Source of the DNA: an uncultured Selenomonadaceae bacterium
GTDB lineage: Bacteria > Bacillota > Negativicutes > Selenomonadales > Selenomonadaceae
NCBI GenBank assembly: GCA_902782705.1
Contig: CACZOL010000090.1
Span: forward strand, 1-7,677
DNA: 7,677 nucleotides
Reading direction: 5' to 3'
A model generated the notes under the pieces. The model was not told where the DNA came from. It did no database searches and worked only from the letters and a program-made list of their open reading frames with translations. The translations under genes were made by a program, and so were the position numbers. Positions 6,326 through 7,677 of this stretch are shown in pieces (within the stretch, counting starts at the first letter, position 1; each line of letters begins with the position of its first letter).

Positions 6326-7588
6326 TCACTCCACCTCCTTCGGCTCGGCAATGCGGCCGAGAATCGCGCTGGCCGCCGCCACTTGCGGCCCCGCCAGATA
6401 AATTTCGCTCGTAGTGTCGCCCATGCGCCCGACAAAATTGCGGTTCGTCGTCGAGACGCAGCGTTCACCCTTCGCCAAGATACCCATGTGGCCGCCCATG
6501 CACGGCCCACAGGTCGGCGTCGAGACCGCACAGCCCGCCTGCACGAACGTGCGGATATAGCCGCGTTCCATCGCCTCCAGATACACGCGCTGACTGCCAG
6601 GAATCACGATGCAACGGACGCCGGGGTGTACTTTGTGCATGGAAAAGACTTCCGCCGCTTCCGCCAAATCCTCGATTCGCCCGTTCGTGCAGGAGCCGAG
6701 CACGACCTGCTGGATCGGGATTGGCTCCTTGATATCCTCGACGCGCTTCGTATTCCCCGGCAGATGAGGAAAAGCAACGACAGGGCGCAGCGCCGAAAGA
6801 TCGATCTCCACCGTGCGCACATAGGACGCGTCCGCGTCCGAAAAGACCGGCTCATAATCCTTCATGCGCTCTTCCAAATAAACGCGCGTCTTGTCGTCAA
6901 ACGGGAAAATACCGTTCTTCGCCCCCGCCTCGATGGCCATGTTCGCAATCGTGAAGCGGTCGTCCATTCCAAGGGACGAAACGCCGTCTCCCGCGAACTC
7001 CAGCGTCTGATACAGCGCACCGTCCACGCCGATCATGCCGATCAGCGTCAAGATGACGTCCTTGCCGCAAACGTCTTTCGGCTTTTGTCCGTGCAGCACC
7101 ACGCGAATCGCCGCCGGCACCTTGAACCACGCCTCGCCCGTCGCCAACGCCACAGCAAGATCCGTAGTTCCGACGCCGGTAGAGAATCCGTTCACCGCAC
7201 CGTAGGTGCATGTGTGGGAATCCGCACCGATGGTCAGCATGCCCGGCCCGACCAGACCGTGCTCGGGCAAAATGACATGCTCGATGCCCGCGTCATGACC
7301 GACTTCGTAATAATGGACGATTTTCTGCTCCCGCGCGAAATCCCGCACGATCTTCGTCAACTCGGCGGTCTTCATATCCTTGTTCGGCGTGAAGTGGTCC
7401 GGCACCAGCGCGATTTTCGCCGGGTCGAACACGTTGCCGCCGATCTTCTCAAACTCCTTGATCGCAGGCGGCGCAGTAATGTCGTTCGCCAGCACCATAT
7501 CGAGCTTGCAGGTGATGAGCTGCCCCGCCTCGACGGAAGACAAGCCCGCATGGCGCGCCAAAATCTTTTCGCTCATGTTCATGCCCAT
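6326..7588 (-). CDS. leuC: 3-isopropylmalate dehydratase large subunit LeuC
   Basis: LeuC is the iron-sulfur subunit of isopropylmalate isomerase. At 420 residues it belongs to the shorter class (E. coli LeuC is about 466). Motifs run in aconitase order: KLDMVLANDITAPPAI at 28-43, VPDHFTPNKD at 62-71, the GADSHTCTYGAVNGFSTGVG signature at 121-140, VVLGSCTNGRIEDL at 295-308, AGCAVSTPTCGPCMGGHMG at 351-369 and TTNRNFVGRMG at 380-390. Cys300, Cys360 and Cys363 are in the places of the three [4Fe-4S] ligands, so the enzyme should be active. Start ATG at 7588 is 6 bases after a GGGGGG tract, a non-classical ribosome binding site; in-frame ATGs at 7582 and 7576 (MSEKIL) are alternatives that would shorten the protein by 2 or 4 residues. 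It abuts leuD with no gap. Homoaconitase or dimethylmalate dehydratase activity cannot be excluded from sequence alone. Confidence 0.95.
   Translation of the reverse strand: MGMNMSEKILARHAGLSSVEAGQLITCKLDMVLANDITAPPAIKEFEKIGGNVFDPAKIALVPDHFTPNKDMKTAELTKIVRDFAREQKIVHYYEVGHDAGIEHVILPEHGLVGPGMLTIGADSHTCTYGAVNGFSTGVGTTDLAVALATGEAWFKVPAAIRVVLHGQKPKDVCGKDVILTLIGMIGVDGALYQTLEFAGDGVSSLGMDDRFTIANMAIEAGAKNGIFPFDDKTRVYLEERMKDYEPVFSDADASYVRTVEIDLSALRPVVAFPHLPGNTKRVEDIKEPIPIQQVVLGSCTNGRIEDLAEAAEVFSMHKVHPGVRCIVIPGSQRVYLEAMERGYIRTFVQAGCAVSTPTCGPCMGGHMGILAKGERCVSTTNRNFVGRMGDTTSEIYLAGPQVAAASAILGRIAEPKEVE
6334..6340 (-). promoter_or_regulatory. leuD ribosome binding site inside the leuC 3' end
   Basis: AAGGAGG on the minus strand encodes the last residues of LeuC (Lys-Glu-Val) and sits 8 bases before the leuD ATG. 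With the TGAATG stop-start junction it should couple the two subunits' translation and give a near-equal ratio. Confidence 0.8.
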
Positions 7589-7677
7589 ACAATTCCCCCC
7601 AAATGTCCGCCGCGCACTGCGGATAAAACTGACGTCTGCCCCACGCGGGCAGGAACAAAAAAATTTTACGATGAAGC
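7589..7677 (-). other. leuC leader with a short hairpin; no clear promoter
   Basis: These 89 bases before leuC hold a perfect inverted repeat CTGCCC-gcgtg-GGGCAG (7652-7636 on the minus strand) preceded by a run of seven T residues, and nearer the gene TCCGC and GCGGA that could pair around an 8-base loop. I see no convincing -35/-10 pair and no T-box specifier or leucine-codon leader peptide. One frame reads GCT TCA TCG TAA at the very edge, which might be the end of an upstream gene, but 12 bases cannot support a call. The promoter of leuCD probably lies to the right of the window. Confidence 0.35.

Noticed and set aside
7449..7658. A 69-codon minus-strand frame spanning the leuC leader, considered as a leader peptide
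   Set aside because: It begins with TTG, lacks a ribosome binding site, has no run of leucine codons, and overlaps leuC out of frame for most of its length.
1..7677. Search for a new defence, mobile or biosynthetic system
   Set aside because: All eight genes belong to well-known families in a plausible order, gaps are short, and there are no direct repeats, transposase remnants or atypical composition that would suggest inserted material.

Overview
The window carries eight protein-coding genes, all on the minus strand, with short intergenic gaps and no stretch over 300 bases without a gene. Read in the direction of transcription (right to left) the order is leuC, leuD, terminator, promoter, mbl/mreB, flgF (flhO-like), a probable sigma-28 promoter, flgG (flhP-like), flgA, flgH, flgI, and the 5' part of flgJ, which runs off the left edge. 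The coding DNA is GC-rich and the gaps between transcription units are AT-rich. I see no mobile element, CRISPR array, tRNA or rRNA.

The likely source is a flagellated diderm Firmicute of the Negativicutes (Selenomonas/Centipeda/Mitsuokella type). This is an inference from three things. The actin homologue is followed by two flagellar rod genes, as in the Bacillus order mbl-flhO-flhP. The same run continues into L-ring (flgH), P-ring (flgI) and flgA genes, which only make sense in a cell with an outer membrane. The leuC and leuD products are of the short, separately encoded type common in Firmicutes and archaea. The genus cannot be fixed from this sequence alone.

Region by region: bases 7677-5837 hold a short leader and the leuCD pair, which encodes the two subunits of isopropylmalate isomerase for leucine synthesis. 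The pair closes with a strong intrinsic terminator at 5826-5790. A near-consensus housekeeping promoter (TTGACA, 17-base spacer, TAATAT) follows at 5737-5709 and should drive mbl and flgF. The 140-base gap after flgF holds a good match to a sigma-28/SigD promoter (TAAG, 15 bases, TCCGATAT), and a weak hairpin with a T-tract overlaps it. From flgG on, genes are packed with gaps of 1 to 24 bases, each with its own ribosome binding site except flgA, which looks translationally coupled to flgG.

Together the left part builds the rod and ring section of the flagellar basal body: proximal and distal rod (FlgF, FlgG), P-ring and its chaperone (FlgI, FlgA), L-ring (FlgH) and the rod-cap/rod-binding protein (FlgJ). 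The points most worth a second look are the sigma-28-like promoter inside the rod/ring cluster, the loss of the lipoprotein cysteine in FlgH, the cysteine-free mature FlgH and FlgI, and the mbl-flagellar linkage extended into outer-membrane ring genes. These look like lineage-specific variations on a known machine; I found no sign of a wholly new system.
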